This document shows, in pieces, positions 8,224-13,360 of a DNA stretch of 13,782 nucleotides. The stretch covers positions 1-13,782 of the forward strand of contig CAMBHH010000086.1 of the NCBI GenBank assembly GCA_945866505.1. Direction: 5' to 3'. Positions within the stretch are counted from its first letter, which is position 1, and each line of letters starts with the position of its first letter. This DNA comes from Flavobacterium psychrophilum (GTDB taxonomy: Bacteria; Bacteroidota; Bacteroidia; Flavobacteriales; Flavobacteriaceae). Below the pieces are notes generated by a model. That model was not told the origin of the DNA. It made no database searches and saw only the letters and a program-made list of their open reading frames with translations. The translations under genes and the position numbers were made by a program.

Positions 8224-8462
8224 GTTTTTAAAATCCAATTGATTAGAATTGGAATTGCTATGTTGAGTATCGAACCGGAATATTTAGTTAAAATTGATTT
8301 ATAATCACCAACAAATCCTTTTATTAAATTTATTGGCATAAAACTTTCCTTTGTCTTTTGAACATTTAAAACGATACGCTTAAGGTTGAGTTCCCTTTCC
8401 ACTTTTAGGATTTCTAATTCCAACTCAATTTGTGCGTAGGATGAATATTTTTTGGATTCCAT
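8208..8462 (-). CDS. Small membrane protein, DUF6327-like
   Basis: The product has 84 residues. It has a charged amphipathic N-terminal helix (about 8-40, with the word SSYAQIELELEILKVERELN) and one membrane segment near the C-terminus (about 60-78), followed by a basic end (KTKRGN). I recognise the pattern as similar to the DUF6327 family found next to holin-like and YtxH proteins in Flavobacteria, from memory and not checked. The gene starts 3 bp after the stop of the holin-like gene, so the three genes 9189-8208 are almost certainly one operon. Its function is unknown; membrane or envelope association is inferred from the sequence. Confidence 0.7.
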   Translation of the reverse strand: MESKKYSSYAQIELELEILKVERELNLKRIVLNVQKTKESFMPINLIKGFVGDYKSILTKYSGSILNIAIPILINWILKTKRGN

Positions 8463-8465
8463 ACT

Positions 8466-8816
8466 TTAGTCGTTAAAAAAGATTTCTGAAAATTTCTCTA
8501 AAATTGGTCCTTCAACGATTTTATCTTTAATTAAAAATAAAAGCCCTGTAAAAACTAAATAAATTCCTCCAACAATTAGAAATCCTAAAGTATAGCTATC
8601 TAAAGCTTTACTGATGGCGAAAGCTCCTGCCACAGAACAAAAGAACAAAACCATCGCCAACGACATTGCAATTAACGCAAATTTTAAAATCATTGTGGTC
8701 GATTTCATCGCCACTTTAAAACCCCATAATTTATAATAAGCTACGCTGTTTTCGATATAAGATTGCGCTTGATGCTGAATGTCTTCAGCGTGTCCTTTTA
8801 GTTCTTCAAAAGCCAT
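8466..8816 (-). CDS. Holin-like (phage holin family / Holin-X type) membrane protein
   Basis: The product has 116 residues. An amphipathic N-terminus (1-40, MAFEELKGHAEDIQHQAQSYIE) is followed by two adjacent membrane segments (about 41-67 and 75-97) and a short soluble tail. The arrangement matches proteins annotated as phage holin family/superfamily III in Bacteroidetes. These are chromosomal housekeeping proteins with no lysis genes nearby, and nothing else here looks like phage, so a lytic role is not supported. It is the middle gene of the operon, 19 bp after the YtxH gene and 3 bp before the DUF6327-like gene. The family name is fairly likely; the function is unknown, probably envelope stress or membrane structure. 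Confidence 0.75.
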   Translation of the reverse strand: MAFEELKGHAEDIQHQAQSYIENSVAYYKLWGFKVAMKSTTMILKFALIAMSLAMVLFFCSVAGAFAISKALDSYTLGFLIVGGIYLVFTGLLFLIKDKIVEGPILEKFSEIFFND

Positions 8817-8835
8817 AGATTAGTATTTAGAAAAT

Positions 8836-9189
8836 TTAATTTTCGTGATTAGCCATTTGCTTTTTTTGCAGTTTGGCATTTTGTTCTTTCAAATCGGCCA
8901 ATTTAGTTTCTAAAAAAGAAATAACGTCTTCGGTTTTATAACTCACATTAGAAACCATTTCTTCATAGGTCCTTTCTAAATCGTGTTTTGATCCATCAAA
9001 CTTTTCTCTCAACTGATGCGTGACATCTTCAAACTTATGTTTTAAGTTGTCTTTGGCATCATCAAAACCATCTTTAATTTTTTCTCTGGTTTTTGAGCCC
9101 TTGTCCGGAGCAAATAATATTCCTACTCCTGCTCCAATCGCTGCACCTATCAAAAGTGCTAATACCGAATTCCCTGAATTATTTGACAT
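8836..9189 (-). CDS. YtxH domain protein (gas-vesicle-like stress protein)
   Basis: The product has 117 residues. A Gly/Ala-rich membrane segment (about 8-27, LALLIGAAIGAGVGILFAPDKGSKTREKI) carries the YtxH hallmark: a membrane anchor followed by FAPxKGxxTR. A long charged helix follows (about 35-110). YtxH proteins are small membrane-anchored proteins linked to general stress in Bacillus; the role in Bacteroidetes is not established. This is the first gene of the three-gene operon. The start ATG (9187-9189) gives the expected N-terminal length. No strong TAnnTTTG box was seen directly upstream; TAACTTTA is the closest candidate. Confidence 0.88.
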   Translation of the reverse strand: MSNNSGNSVLALLIGAAIGAGVGILFAPDKGSKTREKIKDGFDDAKDNLKHKFEDVTHQLREKFDGSKHDLERTYEEMVSNVSYKTEDVISFLETKLADLKEQNAKLQKKQMANHEN

Positions 9190-9473
9190 CGTTTCTAAAA
9201 TTTAAATTAATATCAACTAAAGTTACAAACTTTATTAACAACTCAATGTTAATATGTCGTTAAAGTGGATTAATTTGGATTGAAACTTAAAATAAGCTAT
9301 CGTAAAAGATTAATTTTTTTGAATAACACTAAAGTTGTAAAAAACAAAATAACGTCTTAAAACTAATTTATAGAGGTCGTTTTTAATTGCTAAATACTAT
9401 GAAAATTGAAAAACTATAGTTTTTTCTAATAATCATAAAATCGAATTGCTATCTCGATTTATATTAGCAAAAT
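9190..9473. other. AT-rich intergenic region between the YtxH operon and glnS
   Basis: No gene was seen on either strand in these 284 bp. It should contain the promoter of the YtxH operon and the 3' end of the glnS transcript. A perfect 16-bp palindrome of form AAAAACTATAGTTTTT lies at 9409-9424. A 7-bp inverted repeat (AAATCGA at 9438-9444, TCGATTT at 9454-9460) lies just past the glnS stop. Neither is followed by a clear T-run, so I do not call a terminator. Confidence 0.6.
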
Positions 9474-11600
9474 CTATACTCGTAATCGAATTAGTAATTC
9501 CAAAACATTTTCATTCTTTTCTTTAATTTTCAAATCGGAAAGCTGTGTTTTAAAATCACTAAAATTATCCAAATCGTTTTCCAAATTTTGAATAGCAAAA
9601 AAACGAACTGATGCTAATTGACTTTTTAATGACATCGAATATAATTTCGTTAAAGGCTCTTGTTCGATGTCTTTTGCTAAAGCTTTATCCGAATATTTCA
9701 AAATCAAATTCGAGAACAATAACGCATTGTTGTCATTTTTGATGTTTTTTATAATAGTCTGTGTTATCAAACTGAAACTATCAATGCTTTTAATGTTTTC
9801 AATAATAGGTTTCAGAAGGGTTTCTGCAGTATCTTGGTGTTTTTCTTTGACATATTTATTGATTTCTTTTTGAGTATTCATCAACAAATTTTCCTCTTTT
9901 TTGCCTTTTTCTTCCCAAGCATCTTTGAGTCCAACGGTTTTGTTAAACACTAATTTTTCAGCAGTTGAATCTTTATCTACATTGAAATATCCAATACGTT
10001 GGAACTGAAATTTATCTCCAGATTTCACTGTCGACAGACTTGGTTCCACGAATCCTTTAATAATTTGCAAAGAATTGTCATTCATAAAATCAAGGAAGTT
10101 TTTCTCCTTGTGACTGTCTGGCGCTTCGTCTATAAAAAGTCTATCATACAATCGAACTTCGGCTTCAATAGCGTGTTTGATGGAAACCCAATGCAAGGTT
10201 CCAGCCACTTTTCTTTTCGAGGCTTCACTCCCACTTCCGCTCAAAGAATCCGTATCATAAGTTACGTGAATTTCAGTGATATTTCCTTCTGAATCTTTCA
10301 CAACACTTTCTCCTTTAATGATATAAGCATTTTTTAAACGTACTTCACTTCCTAAAGACAATCGGAAAAATTTAGCTGGAGCCACTTCCAAAAAGTCTTC
10401 TCTTTCGATGTATAATTCTCTCGAAAAAGGTACTTTTCTAAAACCTGCCGCTTCATCTTCTTGATTGTTTTCGGCATCCAAAAGTTCTTCATTTCCTTCT
10501 GGATAATTCGTAATTACCACTTTTATTGGGTCTAAAACTGCCATAACTCTTGGTGCAGTTTTGTTCAAATCTTCTCTTAAACAAAATTCCAAAAGCGAAA
10601 CATCAATAATATTTTCACGTTTAGCAACACCAATAACATCACAAAATTTACGAATGGAATTGGCAGTATAACCTCTTCTTCTCAAACCTGAAATCGTTGG
10701 CATTCTTGGATCATCCCAACCATTAACTATATTTTCCTGAACCAATTGCAACAATTTTCTCTTACTCATTACAGTGTAATTCAAGTTCAAACGCGCAAAT
10801 TCGTATTGGTTAGGTCTAACGTATTTTAAATCATTAGACCCTGAACTTGATTCAGGGTAAATTTGGTCTAAAAACCAATTGTATAATTCCCGGTGCATCA
10901 CAAATTCCAAGGTACAAATAGAATGCGAAATTTGCTCGATATAATCGCTTTCGCCGTGTGCATAATCATACATTGGGTAGATTTTCCAATCGTTTCCTGT
11001 TCGGTGATGATGACGGTGTAAAACTCTGTACATCAATGGATCGCGCATCAACATATTCGTCGAAGCCATATCAATTTTGGCACGCAGAACGTGACTTCCT
11101 TCGGGGAAATCTCCATTTTTCATACCTTCAAATAAAGTCAAATTCTCTTCAACCGAACGATTTCTGTGCGGACCATCAACACCTGGTTGCGTTGGTGTTC
11201 CTTTTTGAGCTGCCATTTCTTCAGAAGATTGACTATCAACATAAGCTTTACCTTTTTTGATCATCAAAATGGCCCAATCGTACAACTGTTGAAAATAATC
11301 GGAAGCATAACGCTCTTCGGCCCAACTGAAGCCCAACCAAAGTAAATCTTCTTTGATGGCATCTACATATTCCTGCTCCTCTTTGGCGGGATTAGTGTCA
11401 TCAAAACGCAAGTTCACTGGCGCATTGTACTTTAAACCCAAACCAAAATTCAAACAAATGGATTTGGCGTGGCCAATGTGTAAATAACCATTAGGTTCTG
11501 GTGGAAAACGGAAACGTAATTTATCTTGGGGAAAACCACTTTCTAAAGTGTCTTCTATGATTTGTTCTATAAAATGAAGCGATTTCTCTTCGGTTGACAT
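9474..11600 (-). CDS. glnS: Glutaminyl-tRNA synthetase (GlnRS) with long C-terminal extension
   Basis: GlnRS charges tRNA-Gln directly with glutamine. The product has 708 residues against about 554 in E. coli. Seen: RFPPEPNGYLHIGHAKSICL (31-50, HIGH at 41-44), NLRFDDTNP (63-71), the KMSKS-type VMSKRKL (277-283), DDPRMPTISGLRRRGYT (296-312), then the beta-barrel anticodon-binding domains to about 565. Residues about 566-708 form a helical Lys/Glu/Leu-rich extension. Related Bacteroidetes enzymes are, from memory, annotated as GlnRS/YqeY-domain fusions and this occupies that position, but I see no clear YqeY motif and the stretch LASVRFFAIQNLENDL looks rather HEAT-like. A short palindrome (10838-10858) lies in frame in residues about 247-256. 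The gene is divergent from folB. Confidence 0.97.
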   Translation of the reverse strand: MSTEEKSLHFIEQIIEDTLESGFPQDKLRFRFPPEPNGYLHIGHAKSICLNFGLGLKYNAPVNLRFDDTNPAKEEQEYVDAIKEDLLWLGFSWAEERYASDYFQQLYDWAILMIKKGKAYVDSQSSEEMAAQKGTPTQPGVDGPHRNRSVEENLTLFEGMKNGDFPEGSHVLRAKIDMASTNMLMRDPLMYRVLHRHHHRTGNDWKIYPMYDYAHGESDYIEQISHSICTLEFVMHRELYNWFLDQIYPESSSGSNDLKYVRPNQYEFARLNLNYTVMSKRKLLQLVQENIVNGWDDPRMPTISGLRRRGYTANSIRKFCDVIGVAKRENIIDVSLLEFCLREDLNKTAPRVMAVLDPIKVVITNYPEGNEELLDAENNQEDEAAGFRKVPFSRELYIEREDFLEVAPAKFFRLSLGSEVRLKNAYIIKGESVVKDSEGNITEIHVTYDTDSLSGSGSEASKRKVAGTLHWVSIKHAIEAEVRLYDRLFIDEAPDSHKEKNFLDFMNDNSLQIIKGFVEPSLSTVKSGDKFQFQRIGYFNVDKDSTAEKLVFNKTVGLKDAWEEKGKKEENLLMNTQKEINKYVKEKHQDTAETLLKPIIENIKSIDSFSLITQTIIKNIKNDNNALLFSNLILKYSDKALAKDIEQEPLTKLYSMSLKSQLASVRFFAIQNLENDLDNFSDFKTQLSDLKIKEKNENVLELLIRLRV
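10838..10858. repeat. Short palindrome inserted in frame within glnS
   Basis: ACCCTGAA (10838-10845) and TTCAGGGT (10851-10858) form a perfect 8-bp stem around a 5-base loop. In the glnS frame it encodes part of YPESSSGSND (248-257), a Ser/Gly-rich stretch just before the conserved VRPNQYEFARLNL. The sequence resembles the CCTGAA/TTCAGG palindromes dispersed in many bacterial genomes. Confidence 0.6.
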
Positions 11601-11617
11601 AATTTTTGTAATTTTAG

Positions 11618-11625
11618 CAAAGATA
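11618..11625 (-). promoter_or_regulatory. glnS promoter -7 element TATCTTTG
   Basis: On the minus strand TATCTTTG is a perfect TAnnTTTG match, identical to the gltX box. It lies 17 bp before the glnS ATG, so the leader is very short, as in gltX. No clear TTG -33 element was seen; a heptamer array occupies that space. Confidence 0.65.
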
Positions 11626-11627
11626 TA

Positions 11628-11662
11628 AAAAGTTTAGAGTTCGTGGTTTATGGTTTGTCGTT
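11628..11662 (-). repeat. Tandem 7-bp repeat upstream of glnS (5 units)
   Basis: On the minus strand there are five consecutive heptamers of form AACNNNN: AACGACA, AACCATA, AACCACG, AACTCTA, AACTTTT. They occupy 35 bp and end 2 bp before the -7 box. Size and register are almost the same as in the gltX array, but the variable bases differ. Confidence 0.8.
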
Positions 11663-11681
11663 AGATTCGCCATAAGCACCA

Positions 11682-11702
11682 AACTTTAAACAATAAACTC
11701 TT
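11682..11702 (+). repeat. Tandem 7-bp repeat in the folB leader (3 units)
   Basis: Three plus-strand heptamers (AACTTTA, AACAATA, AACTCTT) end 4 bp before the folB ATG. No TAnnTTTG box follows them, so their position relative to a promoter is unclear. Together with the glnS array, nearly the whole 106-bp glnS-folB spacer is heptameric. Confidence 0.55.
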
Positions 11703-11706
11703 AAAA

Positions 11707-12066
11707 ATGGGAATTATAAAACTAAAAAACATCCGTACTTACTCTTACCACGGTTGTTTAATCGAAGAAGGAAAAATTGGTTCTGATTATTCGGTTGACT
11801 TGGAAGTAAAAACCGATTTACGTAAATCATCTCTTTCCGACAATCTCATAGATACAGTAGATTATGTACTTTTGAACCACATTGTCGAGGAAGAAATGGC
11901 AATAAGATCAAACCTTTTGGAACACGTTGCCCACCGAATTATTAAAAGAATTTTCGACGAAGTAGCAGCTATTTCGAGAATTACGTTGGCAGTTTCTAAA
12001 CTAAATCCTCCTATTGGCGGTGATGTTGAAGCCGTTACAATAGAAATGGAAGAATATCGAAATTAA
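11707..12066 (+). CDS. folB: Dihydroneopterin aldolase
   Basis: FolB cleaves 7,8-dihydroneopterin to 6-hydroxymethyl-7,8-dihydropterin and glycolaldehyde in folate synthesis; it is a cytoplasmic octamer of the tunnelling-fold type. The product has 119 residues, the usual length. Seen: KLKNIRTYSYHGCLIEEGKIG (5-25, with the family's HG and Glu20/Glu21), DYSVDLEV (27-34), SDNLIDTVDYVLL (44-56), NLLEHVAHRI (69-78, Glu72 as the expected pterin-binding Glu) and VSKLNPPIGGDV (96-107, Lys98 as the expected catalytic Lys). It is divergent from glnS and followed by a large AT-rich inverted repeat and tRNA-Cys. No clear -7 box was found upstream; the leader contains heptamers. Confidence 0.93.
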   Translation: MGIIKLKNIRTYSYHGCLIEEGKIGSDYSVDLEVKTDLRKSSLSDNLIDTVDYVLLNHIVEEEMAIRSNLLEHVAHRIIKRIFDEVAAISRITLAVSKLNPPIGGDVEAVTIEMEEYRN

Positions 12067-12150
12067 ATTCCAAATTAAAAAAATTCCAAATTCCAATAGA
12101 AAGCTATTATGCGATTTATTTGGAATTTGAAATTTGCATTTTGGAATTTT
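12065..12150. repeat. Large AT-rich inverted repeat between folB and tRNA-Cys
   Basis: The left arm (12065-12097) is built of AAATTCC words and the right arm (12114-12150) of TTGGAAT words; they are largely complementary and could form a long imperfect hairpin. It may end the folB transcript. The right arm holds four perfect-period heptamers, TTGGAAT, TTGAAAT, TTGCATT and TTGGAAT (12120-12147), directly upstream of the tRNA-Cys promoter box. Confidence 0.7.
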
Positions 12151-12163
12151 TATAGTACATTTG
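12134..12163 (+). promoter_or_regulatory. tRNA-Cys promoter (TTG, 19 bp, TACATTTG)
   Basis: TACATTTG (12156-12163) is a perfect TAnnTTTG -7 match. A TTG (12134-12136) lies 19 bp upstream, in the range expected for Bacteroidetes -33 elements, and is itself part of the heptamer array. The tRNA begins 18 bp after the box. Confidence 0.7.
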
Positions 12164-12180
12164 CAGTCCAATAAATAATT

Positions 12181-12251
12181 GGCGTCGTGGCCGAGCGGCT
12201 AGGCTGGGCTCTGCAAAAGCTCCTACTCCGGTTCGAATCCGGACGATGCCT
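12181..12251 (+). tRNA. tRNA-Cys (anticodon GCA)
   Basis: All four helices fold: acceptor GGCGTCG with CGATGCC (one G-U pair); a 3-bp D stem GCC/GGC; an anticodon stem around loop CTGCAAA with anticodon GCA at 12213-12215; and a T stem TCCGG/CCGGA with loop TTCGAAT. The discriminator is T (U73), typical of Cys tRNAs. The 3' CCA is not encoded. The last part of this gene is repeated three times downstream. Confidence 0.97.
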
Positions 12252-12258
12252 CTGAATT

Positions 12259-12284
12259 AACCTCTCTTTTCGAGAGGTTTTTTT
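12259..12284 (+). terminator. tRNA-Cys Rho-independent terminator
   Basis: AACCTCTC (12259-12266) and GAGAGGTT (12272-12279) form a perfect 8-bp stem with a 5-base loop, followed by a run of T. It lies 7 bp past the tRNA end. Confidence 0.88.
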
Positions 12285-12319
12285 ATGTTTAATTTTTAGG
12301 AAAAATTAGGTAAAGTTAT

Positions 12320-12346
12320 GGTTCGAATCCGGACGATGCCTCTGAA
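12320..12346 (+). repeat. tRNA-Cys 3'-end copy 2 (exact)
   Basis: This copy is identical over all 27 positions to 12230-12256, running from GGTTCGAATCC through ATGCC to TCTGAA. It starts exactly 90 bp downstream of the corresponding tRNA base. The upstream base pattern (TTAT) does not continue the tRNA sequence. Confidence 0.93.
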
Positions 12347-12374
12347 ACCTTCAAGGAAACTTGAGGGTTTTTTT
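12345..12374 (+). terminator. Terminator-like hairpin after copy 2
   Basis: An 11-bp stem (12345-12355 with 12360-12370, one G-U pair) is closed by a GAAA tetraloop and followed by seven T. It is structurally a strong Rho-independent terminator, although no gene precedes it. A decayed relative follows copy 4. Confidence 0.8.
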
Positions 12375-12409
12375 GTAGTTAATTTTTAGAAAAAATTAAG
12401 TAAAGTTAT

Positions 12410-12436
12410 GGTTCTAATCCGGAAGATGCCTCAAGA
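12410..12436 (+). repeat. tRNA-Cys 3'-end copy 3 (degenerate)
   Basis: Five of 27 positions differ from the tRNA segment: two inside the T loop/acceptor part and three in the flanking bases. It lies 90 bp after copy 2. Confidence 0.88.
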
Positions 12437-12465
12437 AGAGATACAGAAATGTGTCTCTTTTTTTT
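12436..12465 (+). terminator. Terminator-like hairpin after copy 3
   Basis: A 9-bp stem (12436-12444 with 12451-12459, one T-G pair) with a 6-base loop leads into a run of eight T. Its sequence is unrelated to the hairpins after copies 1 and 2. Confidence 0.75.
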
Positions 12466-12497
12466 ATGACATTCTTAGAAAAAATGAATTAAAGCTA

Positions 12498-12524
12498 TGT
12501 TCGAATCCGGAGAATGTTACTGAA
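12498..12524 (+). repeat. tRNA-Cys 3'-end copy 4 (degenerate)
   Basis: The core TTCGAATCCGGA is kept, but about six of 27 positions differ. It is followed by a hairpin (12523-12548) that matches the one after copy 2 at about 23 of 26 positions, with two stem mismatches and an interrupted T-run. Confidence 0.8.
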
Positions 12525-12575
12525 ACCATCAAGGAAACTTCAGGGTTATTTTATGTTTTATAGTAAAATTATAGT

Positions 12576-12709
12576 TTGATCTTAGAATGTAGCTAGACTA
12601 TGCACAAGGATACGAAAACCTGATTAATTTGCTCTAAACGAAAATGTTTTGCGAAAATATAATTCCACAAAAGTCTTGTCTAATGTGTAACCACTTTTAC
12701 TAGTAGCAA
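12576..12709. other. Intergenic stretch between the repeat array and the lipoprotein gene
   Basis: No gene is supported on either strand. A 19-codon plus-strand frame beginning at 12644 (ending CLMCNHFY) is too short and lacks context. TACTAGTA at 12698-12705 recurs upstream of the neighbouring lipoprotein gene. Confidence 0.5.
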
Positions 12710-13294
12710 CTATGGTATAATGAATTTTATTTTATCCCTATTAGGTTTTGGTACAGCTATTTCGAGTGTGTCCTTATTAATACAAAAATTGGCATAATTT
12801 TTTCTTTTCATTTGAATTTCCGACGATTTTTTTGTAAAGTAATTTTTATCTTTCGACTTTCTAATTAATTCGTTAAATAGTATAATTGAAGCTGAATATT
12901 TCTTAGATTTTTCTATTTCCGTAAAATAGAAAGATAATATTTTTCCATTTTTATATTCAATTTTAATTCTTATTGTAGCAGAATCATCTATAGAAATTTT
13001 TGTTGTATCTAGTTTAAAATATTGTTCATCAAAATTTTTTGTCTGATTCGATAATTGTTTTAGATAATCAGTTTCTATTTTCGTTTTATAATAAGTAAAT
13101 ATTTGTTTTCGTTTTTCAATAAGAACATTTCCATTTTGGTCTATTTTCGCATATAATAATGGATATACTTTTATGTAAGGTTTTTTATCAATGGGCCAAT
13201 AGTGATAAGACATTATTTCGACATTCTTAATTTCATCTTGCTTCGGAGAACAACCAAAAAATATAAAAGTCACTATTATAATAAATTGCTTCAT
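12710..13294 (-). CDS. Predicted lipoprotein of unknown function
   Basis: I do not recognise the family. The product has 194 residues. The N-terminus, MKQFIIIVTFIFFGCS, is a typical lipoprotein signal peptide: a Lys, a hydrophobic stretch, then lipobox FFGC with Cys15 as the lipidation site. The mature protein is rich in Lys, Ile, Tyr and Asn. It has short alternating segments suggesting beta strands (about 22-60 and 100-125) and a basic Lys-rich region (about 142-168). No catalytic motif is visible. The DNA is more AT-rich, with more poly-A and poly-T, than the housekeeping genes here. The gene is convergent with the tRNA-Cys array and 66 bp from the LysE-type gene on the same strand. Near-identical TTACTAGTANC words flank it on both sides. 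Confidence 0.75.
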   Translation of the reverse strand: MKQFIIIVTFIFFGCSPKQDEIKNVEIMSYHYWPIDKKPYIKVYPLLYAKIDQNGNVLIEKRKQIFTYYKTKIETDYLKQLSNQTKNFDEQYFKLDTTKISIDDSATIRIKIEYKNGKILSFYFTEIEKSKKYSASIILFNELIRKSKDKNYFTKKSSEIQMKRKNYANFCINKDTLEIAVPKPNRDKIKFIIP

Positions 13295-13308
13295 CTCCTA
13301 TTTTTTTT

Positions 13309-13320
13309 GTTACTAGTAAC
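13309..13320. repeat. 12-bp perfect palindrome upstream of the lipoprotein gene
   Basis: GTTACTAGTAAC is its own reverse complement. It lies 15 bp before the lipoprotein start codon (minus strand), where an operator could sit. A related copy (TTACTAGTAGC) lies at 12697-12707, just past the stop of the same gene. Confidence 0.5.
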
Positions 13321-13360
13321 CCATAAAAATATACTCAAGCTATTGATATATTATAAAAAC

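Larger units (their letters stand above)
12230..12575 (+). repeat. Array of tRNA-Cys 3'-end copies, period 90/90/88 bp
   Basis: The segment 12230-12256 (T loop, 3' T stem, 3' acceptor strand and six flanking bases TCTGAA) recurs at 12320-12346, 12410-12436 and 12498-12524. Each copy is followed by a terminator-like hairpin and then by an AT-rich hairpin of type TAATTTTT-AGN-AAAAATTA plus TAAAGTTATG. The 5' part of the tRNA is not repeated, and the 5' T-stem strand is not restored in the copies. Decay rises with distance from the tRNA. No gene is present in this stretch. Confidence 0.9.

Noticed and set aside
8466..8816. Prophage remnant suggested by the holin-like gene
   Set aside because: No lysin, capsid, tail or integrase genes are nearby, and the operon context is that of chromosomal membrane stress proteins.
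9409..9424. Palindrome as the glnS terminator
   Set aside because: It has no loop and no T-run on the minus strand after it.
12320..12436. Additional functional tRNA-Cys genes
   Set aside because: Only the 3' part is present in each copy; acceptor 5' strand, D arm and anticodon arm are missing and the T stem cannot pair fully.
12230..12575. CRISPR array
   Set aside because: The repeats are tRNA ends that decay quickly, the intervening segments are related to each other rather than unique, and no cas gene is present.
12644..12703. Short plus-strand peptide ending in CLMCNHFY
   Set aside because: It has only 19 codons, with a stop just upstream in frame, no promoter box and no family resemblance.
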